A stretch of DNA of 64,000 nt from Aquibium sp. ELW1220 (GTDB lineage Bacteria > Pseudomonadota > Alphaproteobacteria > Rhizobiales > Rhizobiaceae). The position numbers were made by a program, and so were the translations under genes. The DNA lies in NCBI RefSeq assembly GCF_030398385.1, contig NZ_JAOAOQ010000001.1, forward strand, positions 124,001 to 188,000, written 5' to 3'. The notes under the pieces are model-generated. The model saw only the letters and a list, made by a program, of their open reading frames with translations. It had not been told where the DNA came from and made no database searches. This document shows positions 16,226-27,041 of the stretch, piece after piece; the stretch's first letter is position 1; every line of letters begins with the position of its first letter.

Positions 16226-17617
16226 TCAGGCCGCCGCGCTTCCCGGTGTCTCGGCGGCTTCGAGTTCGTCGATGAAGGTCGACATCCAGATGCCGACGTC
16301 GCTCTGCTCGACGCGTTTCAGAAGGCTGGCATGTCGGTTCTGACGCTCCTCGAGCGGCATCCGCAGCGCCAGTTCCATCTTCTCGCCCATCTCTTCGGTG
16401 TCATGGGGATTGACGATCAGCGCATCCTCGAGCTCCTCCGCCGCACCCGCGAACTGCGACAGGACAAGAACCCCGGGATCGGCGGGATCCTGGGCCGCCA
16501 CGTATTCTTTCGCGACGAGGTTCATCCCGTCCCGCAACGGCGTCACGAGTCCAACTTCGCTCGAACGGAACATCGCTGCGAGGCGTGGCCGAGGCACGGG
16601 ACGGTGGATGTAGCGGATCGGAACCCAGTCAATGTCTCCGAACTTTCCATTGATGGAGCCGGCCAGGCCTTCCAGCTTTGCACGGATTTCGGAATAGGCA
16701 GTCACATCCTCGCGGGTCGGCGGCGCGATCTGCAGGAACGTGACGGTCTTCTCAAGTTCCGGGTGAAGGTAGAGCATGCGCGAGAAGGCCTCGAACCGCT
16801 CGGGAATGCCTTTCGAATAGTCGAGCCGGTCGACGCCGACGATCTGCCGCTGACCGAGGATCGCCCGCCGCATCTGGTCGATATTGATATCCTCGAAGGT
16901 CTTCTCCGCCAGTTCGGTGAACTGCGCGACGTCGATGCCGATCGGCAGTCGAAGCGCCCGCACCGTGCGGCCGCCATGCCGGATCACACCGTCAGCGCCG
17001 ATCGAGGCGGGCATGTTCTCCTCGACATAGCGATTGAAGTTGTTGAGATCCGTCGACGTCTGGAATCCGATGACGTCATACGACAGCAGCGCTTCGACCA
17101 GGTAGGCGTGATTGGGCGAGGCGGCGAGGATGTCGGGTGGCGGAAACGGGATATGAAGGAAGAATCCCATCTTGTGACGGCAGCCGAGCGCCCGAAGCCG
17201 TTCTCCGAATGGTATCAGGTGATAGTCGTGCACCCACACCATGTCGCGCTGCTTGAGGAACGGCTTCAGGAGAGATGCGAACTTGTTGTTCACCCGCATG
17301 TAGCCTTCGAAATACTGAGGACGGTAGTCCACGAGATCGATGCGGTAGTGGAATAGCGGCCAGAGCACGCTGTTGGCATAGCCGATGTAATACTGGCTGT
17401 AGTCCTCCACCGTCAGCGGCGAGGATATCACATCGACGTCGCCCACGCGGTCGACGCCCAGCTTCTCCGTCTCGTTTTCCAGCGTGTTGCCATCCCAGCC
17501 GAACCAGACGCCGCCCTTGGCTTTCAGCGCGTCGGCGATAGCGACCGCAAGTCCACCCGACTGGGTGGCCTGCCGCAGATCCGCGACCCGGTTGGAAACG
17601 ACCACGAGACGGCTCAT
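16226..17617 (-). CDS. otsA: Trehalose-6-phosphate synthase
   Basis: A GT20 enzyme of 463 residues making trehalose 6-phosphate from UDP-glucose and glucose 6-phosphate. Visible: the VVVSNRV start, GGLAVAI near residue 22 (phosphate-binding loop), VWVHDYHLIPF, the substrate-binding stretch VDRLDYSKGIPERFEAF, and PLRDGMNLVAKEYVA near the C-terminus. Length matches bacterial OtsA. It lies 54 bp downstream of otsB, so the operon is otsB-otsA. Trehalose 6-phosphate goes directly to OtsB. Confidence 0.95.
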   Translation of the reverse strand: MSRLVVVSNRVADLRQATQSGGLAVAIADALKAKGGVWFGWDGNTLENETEKLGVDRVGDVDVISSPLTVEDYSQYYIGYANSVLWPLFHYRIDLVDYRPQYFEGYMRVNNKFASLLKPFLKQRDMVWVHDYHLIPFGERLRALGCRHKMGFFLHIPFPPPDILAASPNHAYLVEALLSYDVIGFQTSTDLNNFNRYVEENMPASIGADGVIRHGGRTVRALRLPIGIDVAQFTELAEKTFEDINIDQMRRAILGQRQIVGVDRLDYSKGIPERFEAFSRMLYLHPELEKTVTFLQIAPPTREDVTAYSEIRAKLEGLAGSINGKFGDIDWVPIRYIHRPVPRPRLAAMFRSSEVGLVTPLRDGMNLVAKEYVAAQDPADPGVLVLSQFAGAAEELEDALIVNPHDTEEMGEKMELALRMPLEERQNRHASLLKRVEQSDVGIWMSTFIDELEAAETPGSAAA

Positions 17618-17671
17618 TCTTCCGTACTCTGCAAGATATCGTCCCTTTCCTGTGAATTTGGCTTCATAAAG

Positions 17672-18433
17672 CTAACTCGACCCGCCCCGTTCCGTTCCTG
17701 TGTGGTTCACAAGCCGCAGGAGCCAGGCATGCAGGGCGGCCGGATCGGCGATGCGGTGCGTGGCGGCGGTGGGACCGGGGCCGACCTTGACCCCGATTCC
17801 GTGCCAGCGCGGCAGGGCGCGGAACCCGTCCTCGTCGGTGACGTCGTCGCCGAAGAAGATCGGCCGCCGCCCGAGGAACGGCTCTTCCGCCATGAAGTCG
17901 GCGATGAGGTCGCCTTTGGTCCGGCCGCTGAGCTTCAGTTCGACGACCATCTTTCCCTCGAGCAGCCTCACGTCCTGAGATGCCAGGCTCTGTGCCGCCG
18001 AGCGACATGTGGCCTCCAGGTCCGGCCGGCGGCGGTAGTGAAGCGCGACCGAGAGACGCTTGCGTTCGACGACTAGCCCGTCATGGCCGCGCGCGACATC
18101 CTCCAGCGCGGCTACCACGCGCTCGATCGCCGCGCCGTCGGAGGCCGTCCGGTGGAGCTCTCCGCCGGCGTCGCGACGCTCCGAGCCGTGCGCACCGCCG
18201 AGCGGCAGCCGCAGCGGCGCCAGGAAGACATCGAGCGTGTCGATCTCGCGCCCCGATACCACTGCGATGGCGCCGCCAGAGATGACCTGTAGCCGCTCGA
18301 CAGCCTGAAGAACCGTAGGGTCGATCCTCACCATGGACGGATCGTCGACGATCTCCGCGAGAGTGCCGTCGAAGTCGAAGAAGAATGCCGTCTCAGTCGG
18401 CAGAAGGGGCAGGGTCGATAGGTCGTCGTGCAA
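17672..18433 (-). CDS. otsB: Trehalose-6-phosphate phosphatase
   Basis: A HAD-superfamily phosphatase of 253 residues that removes phosphate from trehalose 6-phosphate. Motif I is FFFDFDGTLAEI, motif II is VVSGRE, then GGAHGSERR, and motif IV is FFGDDVTDEDGF. The start is taken as TTG at 18433, preceded by AGGAG at 10 bases; no in-frame ATG fits. It is first in the otsBA operon. An imperfect stress-type promoter (AGAAC-N17-GTTCC) lies upstream in the shared site at 18476-18502. Confidence 0.93.
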   Translation of the reverse strand: MHDDLSTLPLLPTETAFFFDFDGTLAEIVDDPSMVRIDPTVLQAVERLQVISGGAIAVVSGREIDTLDVFLAPLRLPLGGAHGSERRDAGGELHRTASDGAAIERVVAALEDVARGHDGLVVERKRLSVALHYRRRPDLEATCRSAAQSLASQDVRLLEGKMVVELKLSGRTKGDLIADFMAEEPFLGRRPIFFGDDVTDEDGFRALPRWHGIGVKVGPGPTAATHRIADPAALHAWLLRLVNHTGTERGGSS

Positions 18434-18475
18434 GGCTCCATTGCTCCTGTTGCAATGCAATATAGCGCAGTGGCC

Positions 18476-18502
18476 GGAACATCCAACCTCCGGAGGTGTT
18501 CT
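18476..18502 (+). promoter_or_regulatory. EcfG-type promoter, near-palindromic, otsBA / 18527 gene
   Basis: GGAAC-N17-GTTCT on the plus strand, predicted start near 18507, 20 nt before the ATG at 18527. On the minus strand the site reads AGAAC-N17-GTTCC, four of five at -35, and would give otsBA a leader of about 35 nt. Confidence 0.65.
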
Positions 18503-18526
18503 TCGGAGATCCGCAGGAGGTACCGA

Positions 18527-18850
18527 ATGCCCCGCTTCGAAGCGCACATCGTCCGACATGGCGATGCCGCCACACCGCATTTTTCGGTCCGCTTCATCGC
18601 CGGCGACGGCGAAAGCGTCACCGCGGACTTCCATCTCGCGGCTGCACAGGACGTCGAGCCGTCAAGGGAGACCGTGCTCGACGCCGCATGGGACATCGTT
18701 TCGCGCCTGGCGCAGCAAGCACCCGAGAGACAGGAGCGACGTACTCCGGTCCAGACCACCGCTTCTCGTTCCGCCGGCCTCAGTCGCGCCGTCGGGGAAA
18801 CCGAGGCAGACACGCACGGCTCCGAGGGACGCGACACCGGAACGGCATGA
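18527..18850 (+). CDS. Small hypothetical protein, 107 aa
   Basis: Begins MPRFEAHIVRHGDAATPHFS behind a perfect AGGAGG. Short beta-like N-terminal half, then a charged, probably disordered C-terminus rich in Arg, Glu and Thr. The middle VTADFHLAAAQDVEPSRETV may form a helix. No family recognised. Divergent from otsBA and sharing its promoter region, so co-induction under stress is likely. Confidence 0.7.
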   Translation: MPRFEAHIVRHGDAATPHFSVRFIAGDGESVTADFHLAAAQDVEPSRETVLDAAWDIVSRLAQQAPERQERRTPVQTTASRSAGLSRAVGETEADTHGSEGRDTGTA

Positions 18851-18875
18851 GGGCGGCCTGAGATCGAGGCCGCCC
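18851..18875. terminator. Hairpin between convergent genes
   Basis: GGGCGGCCT / AGGCCGCCC, a 9-bp stem with a 7-base loop right after the stop at 18850 and before the convergent gene ending at 18904. No T-run. Confidence 0.45.
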
Positions 18876-18903
18876 GCGCTGCATCATCGTGGATGCGACC
18901 GTA

Positions 18904-19173
18904 TCAGGACCTGTAGGCCCACGAACGAAAGACGGCTCCCGTTTCGTCCGGTCGCGCCGACATGCGGCGTTCCGCGCGACCGAAGGCATCGGCGAGGCAG
19001 CGGACCGCGTCCTTGGCCTTGACCAGGGCATCGGACGGGTTTGCACTTGATTGGGCCGGGTCGAGCAAGATGGTCACGGTCGCGCCATCCTCCGTCACGA
19101 AGCAGATCGGTGAGCCGATCGTGGGACTGCCGGCGGGGCCGGGTTCCGCAGACGGACTGGTTTCGTCGGGCAT
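18904..19173 (-). CDS. Small hypothetical protein, 89 aa
   Basis: Starts MPDETSPSAEPGPAGSPTIG with GAGGAGG ideally placed upstream. Residues 24-70 look folded (CFVTEDGATVTILLDP, then a helix KAKDAVRCLADAFGRAERRM). No family recognised. It carries its own stress-type promoter at 19218-19243 and is divergent from the glgE operon. The long frame continuing upstream on this strand is antisense to glgE and is not used. Confidence 0.68.
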   Translation of the reverse strand: MPDETSPSAEPGPAGSPTIGSPICFVTEDGATVTILLDPAQSSANPSDALVKAKDAVRCLADAFGRAERRMSARPDETGAVFRSWAYRS

Positions 19174-19217
19174 CGGTTTCCTCCTCGTCTTTGTGGCGCA
19201 TGTCGCGCAATCGGACG

Positions 19218-19243
19218 AACGTCTTCCGACCCGCGGTTGTTCC
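19218..19243 (-). promoter_or_regulatory. EcfG-type promoter for the 89-aa gene
   Basis: Minus strand GGAAC (19243-19239), 18 bases, GTT (19220-19218). Predicted start near 19210, about 37 nt before the ATG. Confidence 0.65.
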
Positions 19244-19304
19244 TGCGCCTTTGGTAAATATTCGGCGCGATCTCCCTCGACCGGAGTTGTGCATCCACCG
19301 CAGC

Positions 19305-19329
19305 GGAACCTTTTTCCGGCCGTCGGGTT
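19305..19329 (+). promoter_or_regulatory. EcfG-type promoter for the glgE-treS-glgB-glgX-treZ operon
   Basis: GGAAC (19305-19309), 17 bases, GTT (19327-19329). Predicted start near 19336. The first well-placed ribosome site downstream belongs to the short frame at 19361, not to glgE. Confidence 0.7.
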
Positions 19330-19360
19330 GGGCAATGTCTGCTGGACGGAAGGAGAGCCC

Positions 19361-19492
19361 ATGCCTGCAAGCATCGCGACCCGGATCGAGGGTGCGCGCC
19401 ACGCCCGCACTTGCGACGCGTGGACCCTCGGCTGCTCCGGCCTGATTTCGATCCCCCGCTCGCGCTGTGCGCTGCGCTCAATGGGGTCATGA
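19361..19492 (+). CDS. Putative 43-aa leader peptide overlapping glgE
   Basis: A short frame starting MPASIATRIEGARHARTCDA behind an excellent GAAGGAGAGCCC ribosome site, about 25 nt from the predicted transcript start. Its TGA stop overlaps the glgE ATG as ATGA (19489-19492), the same arrangement as the other joints of this operon. Cys, Ser and Arg rich, no recognised domain. It may couple translation into glgE or act as an attenuator; alternatively it is the remnant of an older glgE N-terminus in another frame. Confidence 0.5.
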   Translation: MPASIATRIEGARHARTCDAWTLGCSGLISIPRSRCALRSMGS

Positions 19493-21531
19493 GTCCCATG
19501 TCCAGAACCTCGGAACGGAAGTCGCTCGCGTCGACGGCCCGCGGAATGCGCAAAGTAGCCGACCCGCGGCTCCGCGACCTTGCGGAACGCCGTATCGCCA
19601 TCGAGGGAATCGATCCCGAGATCGACGGCGGCCGTTTCCCGGCCAAGGCGGCGGAGGGCCACCCCTTTCCGGTCGAGGTGGATGTCTTCGGCGAGGGCCA
19701 CGACGTCATCGACGCTGCGCTGCTCTGGCGGCGCAAGGGCTCCAATCAGTGGACGGAGGCGCCGCTCGAGTTCGAGGTCAATGACCGCTGGCGCGCCGAT
19801 GTCGTCTTTCCCGCGATCGGCGATCACGAGTACACCATCATCGGCTGGCGCGACCTCTTCGCGGGCTGGCGCCGCGACGTGGAAAAGAAGCTCCAGGCGG
19901 GCCAGTCCGTCAGCCTGGAGGCGGTGGAGGGGGCGACGCTCGTGCGCGAGGCTGCGCTCGAGCCACGCGACCCCGCCGGCGCGCCTGCTTTGCGGCAACT
20001 CGTGGAAGCTCTTGACGCGGAGACGGATGAAGCACGCCGTCTGGCGGTTCTCCTGAATGAGGAGACCGCGGGCGTGATGAAGGGCTTCGCTCCACGCAAC
20101 AGCCTCACCTGGTACGAGCGCATTCTCGATGTCATCGTCGATCGCGAACGCGCTGTCTTCGGCGCCTGGTACGAGATGATGCCGCGTTCCCAATCCTTCG
20201 AACCTGGTCGCCACGGCACGTTCGACGACGTCATCAGGCGTCTGCCATACGTGAAGGACCTCGGCTTCGATGTGCTCTACTTCACGCCGATCCACCCGAT
20301 CGGCCGGATCAACCGCAAGGGACCCAACAACACGCTGACGCCGACCGGCGACGATCCAGGCAGCCCTTATGCGATAGGCTCGGCGGAGGGCGGGCACGAC
20401 GCCATTCATCCCGAACTCGGCACTATCGAGGATTTCGATCGACTGGTTCAGGCCGCCGCCGAGCACGGCATGGAGATCGCTCTCGACTTTGCGATCCAGT
20501 GCGCACCGGACCATCCCTGGATCAAGGAGCATCCGGAGTGGTTCGACTGGCGGCCGGACGGGACGATCAAGTTCGCGGAGAACCCACCGAAGAAATACGA
20601 GGATATCGTCAACGTTCACTTCTACCGCGAGTCCATTCCGGGGCTGTGGGAAGCGCTGCGGGACGTCCTGCTTTACTGGACCGGTCACGGCGTGAAGATC
20701 TTCCGCGTCGACAATCCTCACACCAAGCCGTTCCCGTTTTGGGAATGGGTGATCGGCGAGATCCGGGCCAAGCATCCCGACGTGATCTTCCTTTCGGAAG
20801 CCTTCACGAGGCCAAAGGTCATGAAACGCCTGGCGAAGGCCGGTTTCACCCAATCCTATACTTACTACACATGGCGCAACCTCGACTGGGAGCTCGAGCA
20901 GTATCTGACCGAGCTGACGCAGGAGGAGTGTCGCCACTACATGCGGCCGAATTTCTTCGCGAACACGCCCGACATCAATCCCGTCTACCTCCAGACCGCC
21001 GGCAGACCCGGCTTCCGCACGCGCTTGCTCATGGCCGCGACGCTTGCCGGAAATTATGGCATCTACAATGGCTACGAGATTTGCGAGGCTGCCGCTTTGC
21101 CGGGCAAGGAGGAGTACCTGGATTCGGAGAAGTATCAGCTGCGGGAGTGGGATTTCGATCGGCCCGGCCACATCAAGGATGACATCCGCTTCGTCAACCG
21201 GCTGCGTCGCGAGCATGCGGCGCTGCGCGATTTCACGTCCCTGCGCTTCCACAAGACCTCCAGCGAGAATGTCCTCTCCTATTCGAAGGGCTCGCCGGAG
21301 TCGGGAGGCTACCTCCTGTTCCACGTCAACCTCGATCCGCACAACGCGCAGGACTTCGACTTCGAAGTCCCGCTCTGGCAATTCGGCCTGCCGGATGACG
21401 GCGCAGTCGAGGTGCAGGACCTCGTGAACGGCAACAGCTTCGCCTGGTATGGCAAGAACCACAGGCTGACTCTCGACCCCCATGCCCGGCCCTATGCGGT
21501 CTGGCGCCTCTTTGGACCGGTGACAACTTGA
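19489..21531 (+). CDS. glgE: Alpha-1,4-glucan:maltose-1-phosphate maltosyltransferase
   Basis: A GH13_3 enzyme that extends alpha-1,4-glucan with maltose from maltose 1-phosphate, the product of TreS/Pep2. Signatures: an N-terminal beta domain, TWYERILDVIVDRERA, YFTPIHPIGRINRKG, FRVDNPHTKP with the nucleophile Asp, and FLSEAFTRPKVM with the acid Glu. 680 residues is normal. ATG at 19489 or 19498; the first is coupled to the leader frame. It ends by 1-base overlap with treS (TGATG). No glgA or glgC is in the window, so glycogen may be built here from trehalose. Confidence 0.93.
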   Translation: MSPMSRTSERKSLASTARGMRKVADPRLRDLAERRIAIEGIDPEIDGGRFPAKAAEGHPFPVEVDVFGEGHDVIDAALLWRRKGSNQWTEAPLEFEVNDRWRADVVFPAIGDHEYTIIGWRDLFAGWRRDVEKKLQAGQSVSLEAVEGATLVREAALEPRDPAGAPALRQLVEALDAETDEARRLAVLLNEETAGVMKGFAPRNSLTWYERILDVIVDRERAVFGAWYEMMPRSQSFEPGRHGTFDDVIRRLPYVKDLGFDVLYFTPIHPIGRINRKGPNNTLTPTGDDPGSPYAIGSAEGGHDAIHPELGTIEDFDRLVQAAAEHGMEIALDFAIQCAPDHPWIKEHPEWFDWRPDGTIKFAENPPKKYEDIVNVHFYRESIPGLWEALRDVLLYWTGHGVKIFRVDNPHTKPFPFWEWVIGEIRAKHPDVIFLSEAFTRPKVMKRLAKAGFTQSYTYYTWRNLDWELEQYLTELTQEECRHYMRPNFFANTPDINPVYLQTAGRPGFRTRLLMAATLAGNYGIYNGYEICEAAALPGKEEYLDSEKYQLREWDFDRPGHIKDDIRFVNRLRREHAALRDFTSLRFHKTSSENVLSYSKGSPESGGYLLFHVNLDPHNAQDFDFEVPLWQFGLPDDGAVEVQDLVNGNSFAWYGKNHRLTLDPHARPYAVWRLFGPVTT

Positions 21532-24500
21532 TGAAGAATGGCAGCAACTCGATGGATGGTGCGATCGATCGCAGCCAGCCGGACTGGTATCGCGACGCGA
21601 TCATCTACCAGGTGCACGTGAAGGCCTTCCAGGACTCCGATGGCGACGGCATGGGCGATTTTGCCGGCCTGATGAAGCGCCTGGACTACATCCAGGATCT
21701 CGGCGTCACGGCGATCTGGCTCCTGCCCTTCTACCCCTCGCCGCTGCGCGATGACGGCTACGACATCGCCGACTACCGCTCCATCAATCCGTCCTACGGC
21801 ACCATGCGCGACTTCCGCGCCTTCGTGGCCGAGGCACACCGGCGCGGGCTGCGGGTCATTACCGAACTCGTAATCAACCACACCTCGGACCAGCACCCCT
21901 GGTTCCAGAAGGCGCGGCAGGCCAAGCCCGGCTCCGCCGCACGCGACTTCTACGTCTGGAGCGACACCGATGCAAAATTCCCGGAGACCCGGATCATCTT
22001 TCTGGACACCGAGAAGTCCAACTGGACCTGGGACCCGGTCGCCGGCGCCTTCTATTGGCATCGATTCTACTCGCACCAGCCCGACCTGAACTTCGACAAT
22101 CCGCGTGTCCTGCGGGAAGTCCTGAAGGTCATGCACATGTGGCTCGACATGGGTGTGGACGGGCTGCGGCTCGACGCGATCCCTTACCTGGTGGAGCGCG
22201 AGGGCACCAACAACGAGAACCTCCCCGAGACGCACGAGGTCCTGAAGAAGATCCGCGCCGAACTCGATGCCCACTACACCGACCGGATGCTGCTCGCCGA
22301 GGCCAACCAGTGGCCGGAAGACACGCGCCCCTATTTCGGCGACGGCGACGAGTGCCACATGGGGTTCCACTTCCCCCTGATGCCGCGCATCTACATGGCT
22401 CTGGCACAGGAGGATCGCTATCCGATCTCCGACATCATCCGCCAGACGCCTGAGATCCCTGAAGGCTGTCAGTGGGGCATCTTCCTGCGCAATCACGACG
22501 AGCTCACGCTCGAGATGGTCAGCGACCAGGAGCGCGACTACCTCTGGCGCACGTACGCGGAAGATCGCCGCGCCCGCATCAACCTCGGTATTCGCCGGCG
22601 GCTCGCGCCGCTTCTGCAGAACGACCGCCGCAAGATCGAGCTGTTGAACTCGCTGCTGATGTCGATGCCCGGCACGCCCATCGTCTATTACGGCGACGAG
22701 CTCGGCATGGGCGACAACTATTATCTCGGCGACCGCGACGGCGTGCGCACGCCGATGCAATGGTCTCCGGACCTCAATGCCGGCTTCTCGCGCGCCAACC
22801 CGCAGCAGCTGTTCCTGCCGGTCATCATGGATCCGATCTACGGCTATCAGGCGGTCAATGCCGAAAGCCAGCAGCAGGACCCGTCGTCGCTGCTCAACTG
22901 GATGCGCAAGCTGGTCCAGGTGCGCAAGCAGCACACCGCCTTCGGTCGCGGCACGATGACCTTGCTCTACCCCCGCAACCGCAAGATTCTTGCCTATGTG
23001 CGCGAGCACGGCGACGACCGGATCCTGTGCGTGGCCAACCTGTCCCGCCAGGCGCAGGCCGTCGAGCTTGACCTGTCGCGATTCAAGGGCGCCGTGCCGA
23101 TCGAACTCAACGGACGCTCGCCGTTCCCGCCGATCGGCGACTTGCCCTATCTGTTCACGCTCCCGGCCTTCGGCTTCTACTGGCTGCTTCTGGCCGACGA
23201 GGCCGAGGCGCCGCGTTGGCATCAGCAGGTGCCTGAGGTCCTGCCCGACTTCGTCACCCTGACCACGAGGGACGGCCGAGTGACCACTGCTCTGTCAGGC
23301 TCGGGCGGCAGGCTGCTGGAATCGGATACGCTGCCGCAATTCCTGCGACTGCAGCGCTGGTTCGCCGGCAAGGACAGAACGATCGGTTCGGCCACGATCA
23401 AGCCGATCGCCGAGATCGAAGGCGGCCGCCACCTGCTGGCGGAATGCCATGTCGACTCCGGCGGCGAGGTCCAGCGCTATTTCATGCCGCTCTCCGCCCG
23501 GTGGGGCGAGGACAATCTCACCTTCGGAGCGCCGACCTTGTCCTACACGCTGGCGAAGCTCCGCCAGGGACCACGTCTCGGCGCCCTCGTCGATGCCGCC
23601 CATGACGATGGCTTCGGCCAGTCGGTGCTGGGTGCAATGAAGGACGGAAAGGACATCTCCGCCACGGGCGGGACGGTCCACTTCGACAACAACGGGCGCC
23701 CGGACGTCTATGCGGACGCAGGGGCTGCGCGCGCGCTTGGCGTGGAACAGTCGAACGTCTCCGTCGCTTTCGGCGACTCCATCATCTTCAAGATCTACCG
23801 GCGGCTGCGCGACGGCATCCAGCCGGAGGTCGAGATGGCGCGTTTCCTCACCAATGTCGGCGGCTTCGCACACATGCCGGCCTATCTCGGCTCGATCGAT
23901 CATCAGGCGGACGGCGCCGAGCCGACCGTGCTGGCAACTGCCTTCGAGTTCGTCCGCAACCAGGGCGATGCCTGGGACATTCTGTCGGCGGCTCTCCAGC
24001 GCGACCTGGAGAACGAGGACATGATATCCACTGGCGTCGCCACCACGGATGGAGATGCCGAGCCCTTCTTCTTCCCGCTCAATCTTGGTGGACTGCTGGG
24101 CAGGCGGACAGCCGAACTGCACAAGGCGCTCGCCACGGAGACTGACGACGACGCGTTCCGGATCGAAAAGACCATCAAGGCGGACGTAAAAGGCTGGGTT
24201 ACCGCCGCGCGCGCCGACCTTGAGGAGGCGCTGCATGCGCTGGAAGGCACGGACCGCAAGGGCGAAGCGGGCGAGATGATCGAAGCGGTCCTCTCCCGTC
24301 GAAAGGAGTTCGACGATCGCCTGACTGCCTGCCTTGGCCACGCGCCGAAAGGCGCGCGCTCGCGCGTCCATGGCGACTATCACCTTGGGCAGGTGCTGAT
24401 TGCGGCCGACGACATCGTCATCATCGACTTCGAAGGCGAGCCGCGCCGATCGATCGAGGACCGACGCGCCAAGACGTCTCCGCTCGTCGACGTCGCCGGC

Positions 24501-24827
24501 ATGCTGCGTTCGATCGACTATTTGGCTGCTGATGTGGTACGTCTGCGCGGGCCTCTGGCAATCCCGGCAGACGAACGCGCGCTCGCGCGTGCCATGCGGT
24601 GGCGGGAGGAAACGAGCCGTGCGTTCCTGGACGCCTATCGGGGCACCATCGCCGGCTGTCCGACGCATGCCGATGACGAACGGTTCGAGCGCGACATGCT
24701 TGTACTGTTCCAGATCCAGAAGGCGGCCTACGAGGTCAGCTACGAACTCGCCAACCGGCCGACCTGGGTCGACATCCCGCTGCGCGGGCTCCTCGACCTC
24801 CTCGAAACCACGGGAGCCGAAGCATGA
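21531..24827 (+). CDS. treS: Trehalose synthase-maltokinase fusion (TreS-Pep2)
   Basis: 1098 residues. The N-terminal 560 are GH13 trehalose synthase, interconverting trehalose and maltose: [30 protein letters not shown] (nucleophile), [11 protein letters not shown] (acid) and NHDEL. The C-terminal half is maltokinase, phosphorylating maltose with ATP to maltose 1-phosphate: [11 protein letters not shown] is the catalytic loop and IIDFEGEP the metal Asp. The fusion channels trehalose straight to the GlgE substrate. ATG at 21531 overlaps the glgE stop; its own stop overlaps glgB by 4 bp. Fusions of this kind are known in Proteobacteria. Confidence 0.95.
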   Translation: MKNGSNSMDGAIDRSQPDWYRDAIIYQVHVKAFQDSDGDGMGDFAGLMKRLDYIQDLGVTAIWLLPFYPSPLRDDGYDIADYRSINPSYGTMRDFRAFVAEAHRRGLRVITELVINHTSDQHPWFQKARQAKPGSAARDFYVWSDTDAKFPETRIIFLDTEKSNWTWDPVAGAFYWHRFYSHQPDLNFDNPRVLREVLKVMHMWLDMGVDGLRLDAIPYLVEREGTNNENLPETHEVLKKIRAELDAHYTDRMLLAEANQWPEDTRPYFGDGDECHMGFHFPLMPRIYMALAQEDRYPISDIIRQTPEIPEGCQWGIFLRNHDELTLEMVSDQERDYLWRTYAEDRRARINLGIRRRLAPLLQNDRRKIELLNSLLMSMPGTPIVYYGDELGMGDNYYLGDRDGVRTPMQWSPDLNAGFSRANPQQLFLPVIMDPIYGYQAVNAESQQQDPSSLLNWMRKLVQVRKQHTAFGRGTMTLLYPRNRKILAYVREHGDDRILCVANLSRQAQAVELDLSRFKGAVPIELNGRSPFPPIGDLPYLFTLPAFGFYWLLLADEAEAPRWHQQVPEVLPDFVTLTTRDGRVTTALSGSGGRLLESDTLPQFLRLQRWFAGKDRTIGSATIKPIAEIEGGRHLLAECHVDSGGEVQRYFMPLSARWGEDNLTFGAPTLSYTLAKLRQGPRLGALVDAAHDDGFGQSVLGAMKDGKDISATGGTVHFDNNGRPDVYADAGAARALGVEQSNVSVAFGDSIIFKIYRRLRDGIQPEVEMARFLTNVGGFAHMPAYLGSIDHQADGAEPTVLATAFEFVRNQGDAWDILSAALQRDLENEDMISTGVATTDGDAEPFFFPLNLGGLLGRRTAELHKALATETDDDAFRIEKTIKADVKGWVTAARADLEEALHALEGTDRKGEAGEMIEAVLSRRKEFDDRLTACLGHAPKGARSRVHGDYHLGQVLIAADDIVIIDFEGEPRRSIEDRRAKTSPLVDVAGMLRSIDYLAADVVRLRGPLAIPADERALARAMRWREETSRAFLDAYRGTIAGCPTHADDERFERDMLVLFQIQKAAYEVSYELANRPTWVDIPLRGLLDLLETTGAEA

Positions 24828-27034
24828 GCATGGCGAACGCCAATACGTCCGCCCCCTCCGCCGCCGACATCCACGCCATCGTCGGTGCGCGGCACGGCAA
24901 TCCCTTCGTCGTTCTGGGCATGCATGGCGGCAACGGCGATCCGGTTGTGGTGAATGTGTTCGCGCCTGAAGCGGGCGAAGTCGCCGTTGTCGATCGCGCG
25001 ACGGGAGACGTTGCCGGTATTCTCGACCGCGTCCATCCGGACGGTTTCTTTTCCGCCACGCTCGACGGGCGCATGGAACGGTTCGACTACCGCCTGAGGC
25101 TCGTGGCGGGAGAACACAGCTGGACGATCGACGATCCCTATTCCTTCGGCCCCATCCTCGGCGAACTCGACGAATACCTGATGGGCGAAGGCCGGCACGC
25201 CGAACTCTACAAGCGGCTCGGTTCCCACCCGGCGGAGGTCGGCGGTATTCGTGGCGCCGTCTTCTGCGTCTGGGCGCCCAATGCGCGCCGCGTCAGCGTC
25301 GTCGGTCCCTTCAACAGCTGGGACGGTCGCCGCCATCCGATGCGCAAGCGGGTCGGCATCGGCGTCTGGGAACTGTTTGTTCCCGGGCTGGAGATCGGCG
25401 AGACCTACAAGTACGAGGTACTCGGCGTCCATGGCGAGGTCCTGCCGCTGAAGGCCGATCCGGTCGGCTTCGCGGCGGAGCAGCCACCGGCAACCGCATC
25501 CGTCGTCTGCGGCCTTCCTCGCTACGAATGGGGCGATGAAGGCTGGATGAACCAGCGCGAGGTTCGCCACGCGACGAACCAGCCGGTGTCCATCTATGAG
25601 GTTCATCTCGGCAGCTGGCGGCGCGGCGCCGACAACGAGATCCTCGACTACGACGCCCAGGCGGATCTCCTCATCCCCTATGTCCAGGAAATGGGCTTCA
25701 CCCATGTCGAGTTTCTGCCCGTCACCGAGCATCCCTTCACCGGCTCCTGGGGCTACCAGCCGATCGGTCTGTTCGCACCGACGAGCCGTTTCGGCTCGCC
25801 CAAAGCCTTCGCTCAAATGGTCGACCGCTTGCATCAGGCCGGCATTGGCGTGATTGTCGACTGGGTTCCGGCGCATTTTCCCTCCGACGCGCACGGTCTC
25901 GCCAAATTCGACGGCACAGCCCTCTACGAGCACGAGGATCCGCGCCTCGGCTTCCATCAGGACTGGAATACGCTCATCTACAATTTCGGCCGTACGGAGG
26001 TGTCCAACTTCCTCCAGGCGAGCGCGCTGTACTGGCTCGACCAGTTCCACATCGACGCGCTGCGTGTCGATGCCGTCGCCTCGATGCTCTACCTCGACTA
26101 CAGCCGCAAGGAAGGCGAGTGGATTCCCAACCGCCATGGGGGCAACGAGAATCTCGACGCCATCGCCTTCCTGCGCGAAACCAACCAGCGAATTCTCGAG
26201 CGCCATCCGGGCACGCTGACCATCGCCGAGGAATCCACGGCGTGGCCGGGCGTCAGCAAGCCGGTCGCCGATGGCGGGCTTGGTTTCGATTACAAGTGGA
26301 ACATGGGCTGGATGCACGACACGCTCGCCTACATGAGCCTCGACCCCATCCACCGCCGGCACCACCATCATCAGATGACCTTCGGCATGGTCTACGCCTA
26401 CTCGGAAAAATTCGTCCTGCCGATCAGCCATGACGAGGTGGTGCACGGCAAGGGCTCGCTGCTGGGCAAGATGCCGGGCGACCGCTGGCAGCGCTTCGCC
26501 AATCTGCGCGCCTACCTCTCCTTCATGTGGACGCACCCCGGCAAGAAGCTGCTCTTCATGGGCTGCGAATTCGGCCAGGAGCGCGAATGGAACCACGACC
26601 AGTCGCTCGACTGGCACCTGCTCGACGATCCCATGCACGCCGGCCTGAAAGCGCTGGTCCGCGACCTGAACGCGCTCTACCGGTCGAGTGCTGCGCTGCA
26701 CGAACTCGATTGCGACCCCCAGGGCTTTGATTGGCTGGGCGCCGACGACGCGGAGAACAGCGTCTATTCCTTCGTTCGCCGCGGCCGTGACGGCGAACCG
26801 GTCGTGGTGGTCTGCAACATGACGCCGGTGCCGCGTCCCGGCTACCGGATCGGTGCGCCGAAGGATGGCGCCTGGACGGTTCGCCTCAACAGTGATGCAC
26901 AGCAATATGGCGGTTCCGGCGGCGGAACGAGGGAACCTGTCATTGCCGACGCCGTTTCTTGGCACGGCAGGTCACATTCGCTGGAGCTCGACCTGCCCCC
27001 GCTCGCAGTGGTGATCCTCGCTCCACGCAACTAG
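24824..27034 (+). CDS. glgB: 1,4-alpha-glucan branching enzyme
   Basis: 736 residues. Introduces alpha-1,6 branches in the glucan made by GlgE. Two N-terminal beta modules (about 15-110 and 125-225, with [20 protein letters not shown]) precede the GH13 barrel: [28 protein letters not shown] (nucleophile), [10 protein letters not shown] (acid) and [12 protein letters not shown]. Length matches the long GlgB type. The start overlaps treS as ATGA. Part of the five-gene operon. Confidence 0.96.
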   Translation: MSMANANTSAPSAADIHAIVGARHGNPFVVLGMHGGNGDPVVVNVFAPEAGEVAVVDRATGDVAGILDRVHPDGFFSATLDGRMERFDYRLRLVAGEHSWTIDDPYSFGPILGELDEYLMGEGRHAELYKRLGSHPAEVGGIRGAVFCVWAPNARRVSVVGPFNSWDGRRHPMRKRVGIGVWELFVPGLEIGETYKYEVLGVHGEVLPLKADPVGFAAEQPPATASVVCGLPRYEWGDEGWMNQREVRHATNQPVSIYEVHLGSWRRGADNEILDYDAQADLLIPYVQEMGFTHVEFLPVTEHPFTGSWGYQPIGLFAPTSRFGSPKAFAQMVDRLHQAGIGVIVDWVPAHFPSDAHGLAKFDGTALYEHEDPRLGFHQDWNTLIYNFGRTEVSNFLQASALYWLDQFHIDALRVDAVASMLYLDYSRKEGEWIPNRHGGNENLDAIAFLRETNQRILERHPGTLTIAEESTAWPGVSKPVADGGLGFDYKWNMGWMHDTLAYMSLDPIHRRHHHHQMTFGMVYAYSEKFVLPISHDEVVHGKGSLLGKMPGDRWQRFANLRAYLSFMWTHPGKKLLFMGCEFGQEREWNHDQSLDWHLLDDPMHAGLKALVRDLNALYRSSAALHELDCDPQGFDWLGADDAENSVYSFVRRGRDGEPVVVVCNMTPVPRPGYRIGAPKDGAWTVRLNSDAQQYGGSGGGTREPVIADAVSWHGRSHSLELDLPPLAVVILAPRN

Positions 27035-27041
27035 GAGCAGC

